Part shown: in pieces, positions 29,856-39,760 of the stretch
How the letters are laid out: each line of letters opens with the position of its first letter
Numbering within the stretch: position 1 is the first letter of the stretch
Source: Serratia marcescens
Lineage (GTDB): Bacteria; Pseudomonadota; Gammaproteobacteria; Enterobacterales; Enterobacteriaceae
DNA length: 64,000 bases
Reading direction: 5' to 3'
Assembly: GCF_006715005.1 (NCBI RefSeq)
Contig: NZ_VFMJ01000001.1
Location: 2,418,001 to 2,482,000, forward strand
Notes under the pieces: generated by a model
Seen by the model: the letters and a program-made list of their open reading frames with translations, nothing else
Told to the model about the DNA's origin: nothing
The model's database searches: none
Translations under genes and position numbers: made by a program

Positions 29856-31889
29856 TTATTCCGCCAGCGCCAGAATGAAGGCGTACTCCAGCGCAATATC
29901 CTCATAGGCCTTGAAGCGCCCGGACTTGCCGCCGTGGCCGGCATCCATGTCGGTATACAGCAGCAGCTGCCGATCGTCGGTTTTCAGCTCGCGCAGCTTG
30001 GCCACCCACTTGGCCGGCTCCCAATACTGCACCTGCGAATCGTGCAGGCCAGTGGTCACCAGCAGATGCGGGTATGCCTGCGCTTTCACCTGATCGTACG
30101 GGCTGTACTGCTTGATGTAGTCGTAATAGGCCTGCTCGTTCGGGTTGCCCCATTCGTCGTATTCGCCGGTGGTCAGCGGGATAGACTCGTCCAGCATGGT
30201 GGTCACCACGTCGACGAACGGCACCTGCGCCACCACGCCGTGGAACAGCTGCGGCGCCTGGTTGATCACCGCGCCCATCAGCAGGCCGCCGGCGCTGCCG
30301 CCCATGGCGAACACCCGCTTGCCGTCGCCGTAGCCCTGGGCGACCAGCGTTTCGGTCACGTCGATAAAGTCGTTGAAGGTGTTCTGCTTGTTGAACAGCT
30401 TGCCGTCTTCATACCACAGCTGCCCCAGCTCACCGCCGCCGCGAATGTGCGCCAGCGCGAACACGACACCGCGATCGAGCAGACTCAGGCGGCTGGCGCT
30501 GAACGCCGGATCCATGCTGCTGCCGTAAGAGCCGTAGCCGTAGACCATTAGCGGGTTGGCGCCGCGCTGGAAGCTGTCCTGGCGATACACCAGCGAGACC
30601 GGCACTTCGACGCCGTCGCGCGCCTTCACCCACACCCGCTCGCTGCGGTAGTTTTCCGGCGTGAAGTTCTTCACTTCCTGCTGTTTGAGCATCGTCCGCT
30701 CGCCGCTGTCCATGTTCAGCTCGTACAGCGTGGTCGGGGTGGTCATCGACGAATAGCCGTAGCGCAGCAGCGCGGTCTCCGGATCCGGGTTATACGCCAG
30801 CCAGGTGGTGTACGTCGGATCGTCGAAGACGATGCGCTTCTCTTCGCCAGTCTGCCAGTGGATCTGGCGCAGCAGCGTCAGGCCGGCGCTGCGCTCCTCC
30901 ACCACCAGCCAGTCGCGGAACAGGCTGAAGCCCTCCAGCATCACGTCGGCGCGCGGGGCGATCAGCGTCTGCCACTGCGCTTCGTCCGCCTGTTCGCTTT
31001 GGTACAGGCCGAAGTTCTTGCCGTCCTTGTTGGAACGGATGTAGAAATGCTGGTGATAGTGATCGATGGCGTACTCGTGATCCTTGCGGCGCGGCACGAA
31101 CAGCTGCGGCTTGGCGTCCGCGCGATCGGCATCCAGCAGCAGGATCTCCGAGGTGGTGGTGCTGCTCAGGTGGATCAGGATAAAGCGCTCGGAGGTGGTC
31201 TTCTCCAGCCCGACGTAGAAGGTATCGTCCCGCTCTTCGTAAATCAGCTCGTCCTGCTGCGGATCGCTGCCCACCACGTGGCGATAGACCTGATACGGCA
31301 ACAGCGTCTTGGCGTGCTTGCGCACGTAGTAGACCGTCGAGGAGTCGTTGGCCCACTCGAAGCTGCCGGAGGTGTTCTCCAGCACTTCGTCCGCCCAGCT
31401 GCCGTCGGCCAGGTTCTTGAAGCGAATGTCATACTGGCGGCGCGATAGGAAATCCTCCGCTACCCCCAGCCGCTGGTTGTCGGGGCTGACGTCCAGCCCG
31501 CCCAGGGTATAAAACTCGTGGTTCTCGGCGCGCTGGTTGCCGTCGATAAGCACCTCCCAGTGCTCGCTTTCGGCCTGCGGCTGGCGCACGGAAATCGCGT
31601 ATTCGTTGCCCGGCTCGTAGCGCGTCTGATAGCGATAGCCATGGCGCACGTAAGGCACCGAATGTTCCTGCTGCGGAATGCGCGCCACCATCTCTTCGTA
31701 CAGGGTTTCGCGCAGCGCCTGCTGCGGCTTCAGCATCGCATCGGTGTAGGCGTTCTCCGCCTGCAGGTAGTCCAGCACCTGGCGGTCTGCGCGCTCGTCG
31801 TCGCGCAGCCAGTAATAGTCATCCACGCGCGTATCGCCGTGGATAGTGATGGGATAAGGACGTTTTTCCGCTTTCGGTGGGGTCATCAT
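29856..31889 (-). CDS. ptrB: Oligopeptidase B
   Basis: This 677-residue S9A serine peptidase cleaves after Arg/Lys in short peptides. The N-terminal beta-propeller (residues about 70-400) gates a C-terminal alpha/beta hydrolase. The Ser lies in [11 protein letters not shown], the Asp in [12 protein letters not shown] and the His in [10 protein letters not shown]. The length is close to E. coli PtrB (686). It is convergent with exoX, as in E. coli. Confidence 0.95.
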   Translation of the reverse strand: MMTPPKAEKRPYPITIHGDTRVDDYYWLRDDERADRQVLDYLQAENAYTDAMLKPQQALRETLYEEMVARIPQQEHSVPYVRHGYRYQTRYEPGNEYAISVRQPQAESEHWEVLIDGNQRAENHEFYTLGGLDVSPDNQRLGVAEDFLSRRQYDIRFKNLADGSWADEVLENTSGSFEWANDSSTVYYVRKHAKTLLPYQVYRHVVGSDPQQDELIYEERDDTFYVGLEKTTSERFILIHLSSTTTSEILLLDADRADAKPQLFVPRRKDHEYAIDHYHQHFYIRSNKDGKNFGLYQSEQADEAQWQTLIAPRADVMLEGFSLFRDWLVVEERSAGLTLLRQIHWQTGEEKRIVFDDPTYTTWLAYNPDPETALLRYGYSSMTTPTTLYELNMDSGERTMLKQQEVKNFTPENYRSERVWVKARDGVEVPVSLVYRQDSFQRGANPLMVYGYGSYGSSMDPAFSASRLSLLDRGVVFALAHIRGGGELGQLWYEDGKLFNKQNTFNDFIDVTETLVAQGYGDGKRVFAMGGSAGGLLMGAVINQAPQLFHGVVAQVPFVDVVTTMLDESIPLTTGEYDEWGNPNEQAYYDYIKQYSPYDQVKAQAYPHLLVTTGLHDSQVQYWEPAKWVAKLRELKTDDRQLLLYTDMDAGHGGKSGRFKAYEDIALEYAFILALAE

Positions 31890-31957
31890 TGCTAAATCAT
31901 CCGCTTACATAGATTGCGGCAAGAGTGACACGATTCCCCCCGGCTTGCCAAGCGGCG

Positions 31958-32614
31958 CTACGCCAGCTCGCGCTTTTTCTCGTTGACGTCGCTCTCGATG
32001 CCCTGCTTGACGTCCGCCGGGATCTTCAGCGCCTGCGCCAACGCATCGAGGTAGCCGCGCTCCATAAAGTGATCGACGTCGATCACCAGACAACTCAGAT
32101 AGTAAACCTCCAGCGCCTCGTCTTCGTTTTGCACGCTGCGGGCGATCAATTCCGGGTTGAGCGGCTGATCGAGCGCTTCCTGTACCCAACCCTGCGCCTC
32201 TTCCCCCACCTGCAACTGCGCCAGGCTGTGATCGATGGCGCGCTGCTCGTCGGCATCGATATGGCCGTCGCTCTTGGCGGCAAACACCAGCGCCTGCACC
32301 AGGCGTTTGGCGCGCAGATCCACCGGCGTGGTTTGCAAACCGAACTGCGGTTCGTCCTGATGGGTCTCTTTCACCCGCTGTTTGTACTTGTTCCACAGCA
32401 CTGCGCCCACCGCCGCACTGCCGCCGATAATCAGCGCATTCTTGCCAAACTTGCCCACCAGCTTGCGCGAGGACTTGTTGGCCAACAGCACGCCGACCAG
32501 GCCGCCCAGCGCCGTGGGCGCCAGCAGCTTGCCAATGCCTTCCGCCCCGCCCATCGCGCCGGCCTTCTGCCCGATCAACGTTTGAATCTGCTGCATCCAG
32601 TTACTTTTCATCAT
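31958..32614 (-). CDS. yebE: YebE inner-membrane protein (DUF533)
   Basis: This 218-residue protein has an N-terminal membrane region (residues about 30-75, with ALGGLVGVLLANKSSRK and GSAAVGAVLW). A cytoplasmic DUF533 helical domain follows (LVQALVFAAKSDGHIDADEQ) with a TerB-like DGHID motif. It follows ptrB as in E. coli, where it belongs to the Cpx/PspA stress response. Function is unknown. Confidence 0.9.
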   Translation of the reverse strand: MMKSNWMQQIQTLIGQKAGAMGGAEGIGKLLAPTALGGLVGVLLANKSSRKLVGKFGKNALIIGGSAAVGAVLWNKYKQRVKETHQDEPQFGLQTTPVDLRAKRLVQALVFAAKSDGHIDADEQRAIDHSLAQLQVGEEAQGWVQEALDQPLNPELIARSVQNEDEALEVYYLSCLVIDVDHFMERGYLDALAQALKIPADVKQGIESDVNEKKRELA

Positions 32615-32768
32615 CTACCCCTTGCGTGAAAAAACGCGGCGCGTAGGCGCGGCCGAACCGACGGTAAACCGCCAGATTAGGGGATCTTTTGTCAATTTAC
32701 GTCTGGGGGATGCAAACCTGTGTTTAGCGGATCGGCGGGCCGGGCGGCCCGCCGGGATGGCTGCGGCG

Positions 32769-33347
32769 TTACGCGTCTTCGTCGCCCGCTTCGTCGTCCT
32801 GCTCGTACTCCGCCAGCTCGTCGCGCATCGCCTGGATGGCGTCGCGGGTCATCAGCGCCAGCGTGCGGTAGAAACCGGTGGTGGCGTGCGCTTCCACTTT
32901 GCCGAGGAAGCGGCCGCACCACGGCAGCAGGAACTCGTCGAACAGGGCGATCTGCGCCTGCGCTTCATCTTCCTGCGACTGATCTTCCAGCCAGGACGCC
33001 GCCAGCAGCAGCTGGCCGAAATGGTCAGCCGGCGCCTCCGCCAGCGGCATGCCGCGCTGCTGCAGGAAAGTGCGCACTTCCGCCTCGCTGGCGCCTTCGA
33101 CGTAGTCGGAGCGGAACGGCGACACGCTGCATTCGCTGCCGACGAACATCGCGTTGAAGTCGGTCGCCAGCTGGTTGACGTCGCAGCCCTGCTGCAGGCG
33201 CTTCAGCAGGTCATCCTGCTCCAGCGGCCAGTGCTGCTGCAGCTTGCCCTCTTTGATCAGCGCGAACAGCGGCACCAGCAGCGGATCCTGCGGCTGACGG
33301 TAGAACAGCGTACCCAGCACGCGGCAGACAATGGAAAACTCATTCAT
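32769..33347 (-). CDS. ycdY: TorD-family chaperone YcdY
   Basis: This 192-residue all-helical protein belongs to the TorD/DmsD redox-enzyme chaperone family. It shows VCRVLGTLFYRQPQDPLL, EYFNAMFVGSECSVSPF-like CNVNQLATDFNAMFVG and the LPWCGRFLGKVEAHATTGFY signature. In E. coli it assists zinc loading of YcdX, and ycdX follows here upstream on the same strand. Confidence 0.9.
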   Translation of the reverse strand: MNEFSIVCRVLGTLFYRQPQDPLLVPLFALIKEGKLQQHWPLEQDDLLKRLQQGCDVNQLATDFNAMFVGSECSVSPFRSDYVEGASEAEVRTFLQQRGMPLAEAPADHFGQLLLAASWLEDQSQEDEAQAQIALFDEFLLPWCGRFLGKVEAHATTGFYRTLALMTRDAIQAMRDELAEYEQDDEAGDEDA

Positions 33348-33389
33348 GATAATGCCTTATACAATACGGAAAAATTTGCCGGGACGATG

Positions 33390-34127
33390 TCACAAATCGG
33401 CCAATTCCGCAATCGCCGGCTTGCCGCGCCGCTCGAGAAAGTCCAGCAACCGACGCGGGCTAACGTTGAGAATGCGCTCCTGCGGGAAGCCCACCTCTTC
33501 GATAATGCGCTCGCAGTGCTCAAAGTTACCCAGCGAAAAGGCGACGTGCGAATCCGAGCCCAGCGCCAGCCAGCCGCCGGCATCGCGCACCGCGGCGGCG
33601 ATCGCCCGGCAGTTGGCCTCGCTGCCCTTGCGGGAATGGGTGAACGACGAGTTATTCAGCTCCAGCGCCACCTCGTATTTGGCCGCCGCCGCCGCGACGG
33701 CGGGAATGTCGATCGGGTAGCGCGGGTTGCCGGGGTGGCTGATGATATGCACGTCCCCCTGCGCCATTGCGGCGATCATCGCTTCAGTATTGGACGCTTT
33801 ATCCTGCGGCGCAAACACCGGCTCATGGAAACCGGCGATGATCACGTCGGTGGCGGTCAACATCGGGCCGGTGCAGTCGATGTCGCCCTGCAGGTTTTTG
33901 ATGTTGGCTTCGATGCCGCGCAAGATGCCCACGCCGTTCACCCGGCGCGGCCACACGTGCATGTTCATAAAGTGCCAGTAATGCGGCGCATCGGCCATGT
34001 CCGGGCCGTGATCGGTGATGGCGAACAGCTTGATGCCCTTCTGCTGGGCTTCGGCGATGTAATCGTGCAGCGTGCTGTAGGCGTGGGTGCTGGCGACGGT
34101 GTGCATATGCAAATCAACGGGGTACAT
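33390..34127 (-). CDS. ycdX: PHP-domain phosphatase YcdX
   Basis: From ATG at 34127 this gives 245 residues, the E. coli length. [12 protein letters not shown] holds the first metal-binding HxH of the PHP trinuclear zinc site, AITDHGPDM the second and a late GSDSHVAF the last. It is a phosphatase linked to swarming in E. coli. GGAG lies six bases upstream. Confidence 0.93.
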   Translation of the reverse strand: MYPVDLHMHTVASTHAYSTLHDYIAEAQQKGIKLFAITDHGPDMADAPHYWHFMNMHVWPRRVNGVGILRGIEANIKNLQGDIDCTGPMLTATDVIIAGFHEPVFAPQDKASNTEAMIAAMAQGDVHIISHPGNPRYPIDIPAVAAAAAKYEVALELNNSSFTHSRKGSEANCRAIAAAVRDAGGWLALGSDSHVAFSLGNFEHCERIIEEVGFPQERILNVSPRRLLDFLERRGKPAIAELADL

Positions 34128-34217
34128 TGTTTCTCCTTCCAGAGGGCCCGCCCGCAAAGGTACGGGCAGGCGCGATGACGATAACAGCTTATCAGTTACC
34201 GAACGGCGGCTGAAGGA

Positions 34218-35159
34218 TCAGTACCCCCGCTGCCTGTCGACCACGCCGGCCGGGGCATGCCCCGCCTCCAGCGCGCGAATGTTGGCGGCGATCTGATCCA
34301 TCGCCTGCTGCGGCAACGTGATGGCAGCAATATGCGGGGTAATGGTGACACGCGGATGACGCCAGAACGGGTGATCCTGCGGCAGCGGCTCGCGGGCGAA
34401 CACGTCCAGCGTGGCGGCGGCCAGTTGCCCCTGCTCCAGCGCTGCCAGCAGATCGGCCTCCACCAGATGCGCGCCGCGCGCGATGTTGATGAGATAGGCG
34501 CCCGTGCTCAACTGCGCGAACAGCTCGCGGTTGAGGATGCCGACGGTCTCCGGCGTATTGGGCAGCAGGTTGATCACCAATTTGACGCCGTCGAGGAAGG
34601 CCGCGCGCTGCGCCTCCCCGGCGAAGCTTTGCACGCCATCGATCTGTTTGGCGCTGCGGCTCCAGCAGCGCACGCTAAAGCCAAACTCGGTCAGCTTGCG
34701 CGCCACGCTCTGCCCCAGCACGCCGGCGCCGAGGATGCCGATGGTAAAATCATCCAGCGAGTGCGGATCGAGCGGCTGCCACTCCTGCCGCTGCTGCAGC
34801 GCCTGATACTCGTCGAAACGACGGAAATAGCGCAGCACATAGCTCAGCGCATATTCCTGCATCTGCTGCGCCATGCCGGTATCCTCCAGCCGCAGCAGCG
34901 GTACACCGGCGGGCAGCGTGCCGGGGTGCTTTCGCTCCTGATCGAGGATCGCGTCAACGCCGGCGCCGAGGGCGAACACCGCTTTCAGATCGCGGCGGTT
35001 GGCCAGCATTTCGTGCGGCGGGCGCCACACCAGCGCGTAATCGGCTGGCCGCTCGTCGCCACGCTGCCACTCGCGGATCTCGGCCTGCGGCAGGCGTTGC
35101 TTGATGCCGGCCAGCCATTCCTGGGCGTTAAACAAGGGGTGGTAATAAATGATGTTCAT
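34218..35159 (-). CDS. ghrA: Glyoxylate/hydroxypyruvate reductase A
   Basis: This 313-residue 2-hydroxyacid dehydrogenase reduces glyoxylate and hydroxypyruvate with NADPH. The Rossmann motif GILGAGVLGQSVA begins near residue 145; the catalytic Arg lies in INIARGAHLVEADLL, with Glu in FAREPLP and His in HPRVTITPHIA. It groups with ycdX-ycdY as in E. coli. Confidence 0.94.
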   Translation of the reverse strand: MNIIYYHPLFNAQEWLAGIKQRLPQAEIREWQRGDERPADYALVWRPPHEMLANRRDLKAVFALGAGVDAILDQERKHPGTLPAGVPLLRLEDTGMAQQMQEYALSYVLRYFRRFDEYQALQQRQEWQPLDPHSLDDFTIGILGAGVLGQSVARKLTEFGFSVRCWSRSAKQIDGVQSFAGEAQRAAFLDGVKLVINLLPNTPETVGILNRELFAQLSTGAYLINIARGAHLVEADLLAALEQGQLAAATLDVFAREPLPQDHPFWRHPRVTITPHIAAITLPQQAMDQIAANIRALEAGHAPAGVVDRQRGY

Positions 35160-35242
35160 ACTGCGGGCTCCCGTTTGTTTTTATTGGTTTTCCTCCAGCC
35201 TTCCGCGATTCGCCGCCGGATGCAAGCGTTAAAGCCCAAAAT

Positions 35243-35269
35243 AAAAACAGCCCCGACCAGTGGGGCTGT
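35243..35269 (-). terminator. Terminator of the POT transporter gene
   Basis: On the minus strand ACAGCCCC and GGGGCTGT pair around a 6-nt loop and run into TTTTTAT. Confidence 0.9.
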
Positions 35270-35285
35270 TGTGCATGTTAGCGAA

Positions 35286-36770
35286 TCAGGCGGCGGACGG
35301 GCCGTCGCGCCGGATAAGGCGCCGCAGCAGCGGAATTAAAATCAGCATCGCCACGCCAACGCCCGTCGCCCCCCAGCCCAGCGCGCTGAAGATTTCGCTG
35401 TAGCCGGGGTTGGTTTGCAGCGGCGTGCTGCCGCTGTTTTCCGGCATCAGGCCGGAGACGTAGCCCGCCAGCACCGAGGCGACGCCGGTCACCATCATCC
35501 AGCAGCCCATCATCACGCCCTGATAGCGCGGCGGCGCCAGCTTGCCGATCATGGCGTAGCCGATCGGCGAGATCATCAATTCACCGACGCTTTGCAGCAC
35601 ATAGCTGATAACGATCCATTTGAATGCCACCAGCCCGTCGCCGCCCGCCATGCTGATACCCAGCGGCAGCACCAGCATGCCCAAGCCGATGCAGAACAGC
35701 GATCCGGAGAACTGCAGCGGAATGTCGATGTTGCAACCGCGAGCGCGCAGGCGGTTGAACCACCAGGCCAGCAGCGGGCCGCCCACCACGATCACCAGCG
35801 TGTTGATGTTCTGGATCCACTGCGGCGCCACCTGAATGCCGTAAACGTTCAGGTTGATGTTGTGCTCGGAGAACAGCATCAGCCCCATCGGTGCCAGCTG
35901 GTACAGCGCCCAAAACACCAGCGAGCCCAGCGCCAGGATCAGATAGGCCGCCATTCTGCGGCGCTCATCGCGCGGGTGGTGGCGCAGCGTCACCACGCAC
36001 AGCATCAGGAAGATCAGCGCGCCGAGCACGATCACGAAGTGGCCGCTGAACTCGGCATGGGTCAGCATCACGCGGATAATCGGCACCAGCGCCACCAGCA
36101 CCGCCAACCCGACCAGCATGCGCCAGCGGTATTGGCTGCGGCTGGCGTCGTGCAGCGGGGTATTGAGATCCGCCAGAATGCGCCAGCGGCAGACGGCGAC
36201 GATGATCGCCGCCGCGTTGCCCAGCGTGGCGAACAGGAACAGCGCACGGTAGTTTTCCGTCAGTTGGAAATAACCGGCGACGGTAAAGCCGACGAAGAAC
36301 CCGAGGTTCATACCGGCGTAGTTCCACAGGAACGCCGATTCGCGCCGATCATCGTCCGGCTTGAAACGCTGGGTGAGCATCATATTGATGCAGGTGACGT
36401 TGAGGCCGCTGCCGGTCAGGAACATCGCCAGCCCCCAGTACAATCCCCACACGCCCGCGACGGCAATCAACGCGCAGCCGATCACCTGCAGCACCATGCC
36501 GAGCACGAACAGGTTGCGGTTGCTGAGGAAACGGCCGCCGAGATAGCCGCCGAACATGTGCAGGCCATAGTTGAAGGCGCCGAACACGCCCATCATGGCG
36601 TTGGCGCTGCTTTCGTTGAAGCCCAATCGCTTGGTGGCGTACAGCACCAGCGTGGAGTAAAGCACGGCGAAGCCCAGCGTGGCGAAGATCTGGATGAAGA
36701 ACAGCGCCCCCGCACCGGGGGGAATGGCATGGCGCGCTTGCGGCGCCGGCATGGCATCTGAAGGAGTCAA
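35286..36770 (-). CDS. POT family proton-dependent oligopeptide transporter
   Basis: This 494-residue MFS protein has about 14 membrane helices and imports di- and tripeptides with protons. The family signatures are present: GGYLGGRFLSNRN after helix 2, FLWNYAGMNLGFFVG near residue 150, and KWIVISYVLQSVGELMISPI late in the protein. It is a Dtp-type carrier; whether it corresponds to DtpA, B or D is not clear from reading. It lies between ghrA and the tRNA genes. Confidence 0.88.
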   Translation of the reverse strand: MTPSDAMPAPQARHAIPPGAGALFFIQIFATLGFAVLYSTLVLYATKRLGFNESSANAMMGVFGAFNYGLHMFGGYLGGRFLSNRNLFVLGMVLQVIGCALIAVAGVWGLYWGLAMFLTGSGLNVTCINMMLTQRFKPDDDRRESAFLWNYAGMNLGFFVGFTVAGYFQLTENYRALFLFATLGNAAAIIVAVCRWRILADLNTPLHDASRSQYRWRMLVGLAVLVALVPIIRVMLTHAEFSGHFVIVLGALIFLMLCVVTLRHHPRDERRRMAAYLILALGSLVFWALYQLAPMGLMLFSEHNINLNVYGIQVAPQWIQNINTLVIVVGGPLLAWWFNRLRARGCNIDIPLQFSGSLFCIGLGMLVLPLGISMAGGDGLVAFKWIVISYVLQSVGELMISPIGYAMIGKLAPPRYQGVMMGCWMMVTGVASVLAGYVSGLMPENSGSTPLQTNPGYSEIFSALGWGATGVGVAMLILIPLLRRLIRRDGPSAA

Positions 36771-37130
36771 AACGAACCTCTACTGCATTATTATGTAATG
36801 AGTCTGTCCCTGTCTGCGATATCGCCGGCCTGTCACCCGGCAATCTGCGCGGCGTTGTGATGTTCCTTGCCAAAAACGCCGCGCCGACATGATTCCATTT
36901 AGCGACACATCTGACTAATAATCCAGTATTAATGCATATAACAGCAAACAACCCAATCTCATTGTCGACATATTGAGCTATCTGTACAGAAAAAGGTCAA
37001 ACAATCGTCTTTCACCGATTCCGACTGCGGTCTTCCCTGCCAACGCGTGGCCACGAGTGGGAATATCGTTCGGTAAATCAGCAAATTGCTGCAAGTTTGG
37101 CTAAACAGTCATGAGAATGAAATAAGAGGG
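36771..37130. other. Intergenic region upstream of the POT gene
   Basis: This is the upstream region of the POT transporter and the tRNA. A run of AT-rich sequence around 36905-36975 is the likely POT promoter area. I see no gene that can be supported. Confidence 0.5.
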
Positions 37131-37159
37131 TTGACGCTGAGATCAGATTCTCCTACATT
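37131..37159 (+). promoter_or_regulatory. Promoter of tRNA-Ser copy 1
   Basis: TTGACG (37131-37136), 17 bp and TACATT (37154-37159) are followed by a GC-rich discriminator GCGCCC, as in stringently controlled stable-RNA promoters. Confidence 0.85.
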
Positions 37160-37199
37160 AGCGCCCGTCGACAGCGCAAAGCGTTATCGACAACAAAAC

Positions 37200-37289
37200 G
37201 GTGAGGTGTCTGAGTGGCTGAAGGAGCACGCCTGGAAAGTGTGTATACGCGAAAGTGTATCGAGGGTTCGAACCCCTCTCTCACCGCCA
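37200..37289 (+). tRNA. serX: tRNA-Ser (GGA), copy 1
   Basis: Ninety bases with the long variable arm of class II tRNAs. The anticodon loop CTGGAAA lies between CACGC and GTGTG, giving anticodon GGA. The T-loop is GGTTCGAACCC and the encoded 3' end is GCCA. It lies near ghrA as E. coli serX does. Confidence 0.97.
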
Positions 37290-37660
37290 AATTTAAAGAG
37301 AAAGCCTGGATTCGCGTCCAGGCTTTTTTTGCATGGTGCACCGCCGAGAGGGGCGAGAAGCCTCGACAGGGTTCGACAAAACGCCTGCGTTTTGGACCGC
37401 CAACGGCGGCCCGCAGGGTGAGCGCAGCGAATCAAGCCCTCTCTCACTGCCAAATTTAAAGAGAAAGCCTGGATTCGCGTCCAGGCTTTTTTTTGCATGG
37501 TGCACCGCCAAGAGGGGCGAGAAGCCTCGACAGGGTTCGACAAAACGCCTGCGTTTTGGACCGCCAACGGCGGCCCGCAAGGTGAGCGCAGCGAATCAAG
37601 CCCTCTCTCACCGCCAAATTCAAAGAGAAAGCCTGGATTCGCGTCCAGGCTTTTTTTTGC
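37290..37660 (+). repeat. rtT-like repeat array after tRNA-Ser copy 1
   Basis: The tRNA 3' end and its terminator (GCCTGGA...TCCAGGC plus T-run) recur twice more. Each extra copy follows a conserved element of about 70 bp at 37363-37433 and 37528-37598. That element contains CAAAACGC/GCGTTTTG and CCGCC/GGCGG hairpins. Units are about 165 bp. The layout matches the rtT repeats of the E. coli tyrT operon, which also end in tRNA 3' fragments. Confidence 0.8.
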
Positions 37661-37836
37661 ATGGTGCTCTGCGCATCTCCCCACCCTCAGCAACCGTGAT
37701 TCCCATTTCCGCCGGTTATCCACGAGCCCTACTTCTGATTTTCTCACCCTTTCATGACTTCTGCCCTACCGTTCGCCGCAGTTTTCAGCAAAGTGCACAC
37801 GGCTTGAGCGGACGAACAAAAACACAGAAATTATTC

Positions 37837-37865
37837 TTGACCGGATCGGCCCCACTCCCTATAGT
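37837..37865 (+). promoter_or_regulatory. Promoter of tRNA-Ser copy 2
   Basis: TTGACC (37837-37842), 17 bp and TATAGT (37860-37865) are followed by AGCGCCCC, a GC-rich discriminator. Confidence 0.85.
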
Positions 37866-37905
37866 AGCGCCCCGTTGCAGCGATGATTTCGCAACAAAAA
37901 AATAT

Positions 37906-37995
37906 GGTGAGGTGTCCGAGTGGCTGAAGGAGCACGCCTGGAAAGTGTGTATACGCGAAAGTGTATCGAGGGTTCGAATCCCTCCCTCACCGCCA
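37906..37995 (+). tRNA. tRNA-Ser (GGA), copy 2
   Basis: This is a second 90-base serine tRNA with the same anticodon loop CTGGAAA. It differs from copy 1 at a few positions (GGTGTCCGAG against GGTGTCTGAG, and the T-stem). It has its own promoter and its own repeat array. Confidence 0.97.
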
Positions 37996-38540
37996 TATTC
38001 TACGAAGAAGCCTGAACTCGCGTTCAGGCTTTTTTTGTTTGCATAGCGCACCGGCCGGGAGGGTGAGAACCCTCGACAGGGTTCGACAAAACGCTTGCGT
38101 TTTGGACCGCCAACGGCGGCCCGCAGGGTGAGCGCAGCGAATCTATCCCTCCCTCACCGCCATATTCTACGAAGAAGCCTGAACTCACGTTCAGGCTTTT
38201 TTGTATGCATGGCGCACTGAACGGGAGGGTGAGAACCCTCGACAGGGTTCGACAAAACGCCTGCGTTTTGGACCGCCAACGGCGGCCCGCAGGGTGAGCG
38301 CAGCGAATCTATCCCTCCCTCACCGCCATATTCTACGAAGAAGCCTGAACTCGCGTTCAGGCTTTTTTGTTTGCATAGCGCACCGACCGGGAGAGTGAGA
38401 ATCATCGACAGGGTTCGACAAAACGCCTGCGTTTTGGACCGCCAACGGCGGCCCGCAGGGTGAGCGCAGCGAATCTATCCCTCCCTCACCGCCATATTCT
38501 AACGAGAAAGCCTGAGCGAAAGTTCAGGCTTTTTTGTATG
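37996..38540 (+). repeat. rtT-like repeat array after tRNA-Ser copy 2
   Basis: Three further copies of the tRNA 3' end (CCCTCCCTCACCGCCA) plus terminator (GCCTGAAC...GTTCAGGC plus T-run) follow the gene. They are separated by the same conserved element at 38074-38143, 38240-38309 and 38406-38475. The tRNA-fragment part matches copy 2 and not copy 1, so this array has evolved with its own tRNA. Confidence 0.8.
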
Positions 38541-38639
38541 CATAGCGTACCGGCCGGGAGGGGCCCCTCGACAGCGGCATAGGCTGTCGATCATAATACC
38601 CTCATATAGGTAGGCCAATGCGTAATGCAAGGGAGAAAC

Positions 38640-39335
38640 GTGGCGCGTAAGAAGAAAGGCAATGCCCCGCGGCCAAAGACAGGCCCCGTTAAAGAAAAAT
38701 CGAATAACCGTTTGGCGAAAGTATCGGCATTTTTGGTAGGCTCGGGGATTCTCGTGGCCATATTGGGCGCCGCCTATCAGTACTTTGCGGGCAGCGTTTC
38801 ATTAGCTTTCGTTCAATCCGTCGGAAGGGCCTATGAGTTCCAACTGACAAACGACACGCCTTCGGATCGTACCGTAAAATCCTTCCGCATCATTCCCCCC
38901 GACGTCCAGCAAGTGATCTACAAAGTCACCGAGGATGTGTATGCCACCCGCGACGAAAAAGGGCAGATCACCTTGCCGGGCGGTAACCAGAGTTATGTTC
39001 CCGCCGCAGAATTTAAAGAGCTTGATGGCCAGCGCTTATCCGCGAACTCCTCATTCAAGTTTCGCGTGCCGCCGCTTTCCAACCGCACCTGGATGGCACC
39101 GGAGGCAGCCATCGTCGATATTCGCTATGAAATCGACTCGTCAAACCCTGTACTTGCCGCTATTGAAAGCGTATTTAACGTCCTGGGTCTCCACTCCCGT
39201 CAGCACACCGTTCGCTACCTGGTCATTGAGAACTACTGGACGCCTTCACGTTCAAACTCGCTCAACGAGGCGATTCGTATATTCTGCCGCGACAGCGACA
39301 CGGTGGCGAAGTCAGGCAGTTGCGACAACTTTTGA
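38640..39335 (+). CDS. Membrane-anchored protein of unknown function
   Basis: Translation from GTG at 38640 (GGGAG five bases upstream) gives 231 residues. A very basic N-terminus (RKKKGNAPRPKTGPVKEK) stays in the cytoplasm, one membrane helix spans about residues 28-50 (VSAFLVGSGILVAILGAAYQ), and a beta-rich domain of about 180 residues follows outside. Two late cysteines (IFCRD, SGSCDNF) may form a disulfide. I do not recognise the family. It is followed by a terminator of the tRNA-array type and has no apparent partner. Confidence 0.7.
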   Translation: MARKKKGNAPRPKTGPVKEKSNNRLAKVSAFLVGSGILVAILGAAYQYFAGSVSLAFVQSVGRAYEFQLTNDTPSDRTVKSFRIIPPDVQQVIYKVTEDVYATRDEKGQITLPGGNQSYVPAAEFKELDGQRLSANSSFKFRVPPLSNRTWMAPEAAIVDIRYEIDSSNPVLAAIESVFNVLGLHSRQHTVRYLVIENYWTPSRSNSLNEAIRIFCRDSDTVAKSGSCDNF

Positions 39336-39403
39336 ATCCCTACAGGTAAAGACAAAAAAGCCCGAACGCAAATTCAGGCTTTTTATTCCCACTGCCCAAC
39401 CGT

Positions 39404-39760
39404 TCAGTGATGCGTGCATCTCACCGCCGTCGGCTGCGCCAAGGCACGGCGCCAGTCACCCGGCGTTTGGCCGAACTGGCGCTTGAAGCTGCGGTTGAAC
39501 GACTGCTGTGAGTCGAAGCCGAGCGAGATCGCCACGCTGACAATCGGTTCGCCGCTGTTGGCCAAACGCTCCGCCGATACCTTCAATTTTTGCATGCGGA
39601 TATACTCCCCCAGCGCATAGCCGGTCTGGCGCTTGAACATGCGCTGCAGGTGCCATTTGGAGTAGCCCGCGCGGTCCGCCACAGTGTTGATATCCAGTTT
39701 TTCTTCCAGATTGTTATCGATCCACGTCTTCAAGTCGGTAATGAAACCCGTCGTGTTCAT
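39404..39760 (-). CDS. rarA: RarA, AraC-family activator of multidrug resistance
   Basis: This 118-residue protein has only the double helix-turn-helix of MarA/SoxS/Rob-type regulators. It shows LDINTVADRAGYSKWHLQRM, FKRQTGYALGEYIRMQKLK and SVAISLGFDSQQSFNRSFKR. RarA activates oqxAB in Klebsiella and related bacteria and lies divergent to oqxA there, as here. Regulators of this type bind as monomers and often respond through expression level, without ligand. Confidence 0.9.
   Translation of the reverse strand: MNTTGFITDLKTWIDNNLEEKLDINTVADRAGYSKWHLQRMFKRQTGYALGEYIRMQKLKVSAERLANSGEPIVSVAISLGFDSQQSFNRSFKRQFGQTPGDWRRALAQPTAVRCTHH

Noticed and set aside
35415-36761. A 448-codon open frame antisense to the POT transporter
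   Set aside because: Same effect of GC-rich codon use; His/Gln/Arg-rich sequence with no ribosome site, facing a clear transporter gene.
37086-38405. Several frames through the tRNA repeats giving repeated peptides such as [10 protein letters not shown]
   Set aside because: They read through tRNA genes, terminators and duplicated elements; the repetition comes from DNA repeats, not from protein constraint.
37290-38540. CRISPR-like array
   Set aside because: Units are about 165 bp, the spacers are themselves conserved and contain terminators, and there are no cas genes.
38540-39400. Genomic island integrated at the tRNA-Ser gene
   Set aside because: No integrase or repeat of the tRNA end as an att site beyond the local array; only one unrecognised gene is present.
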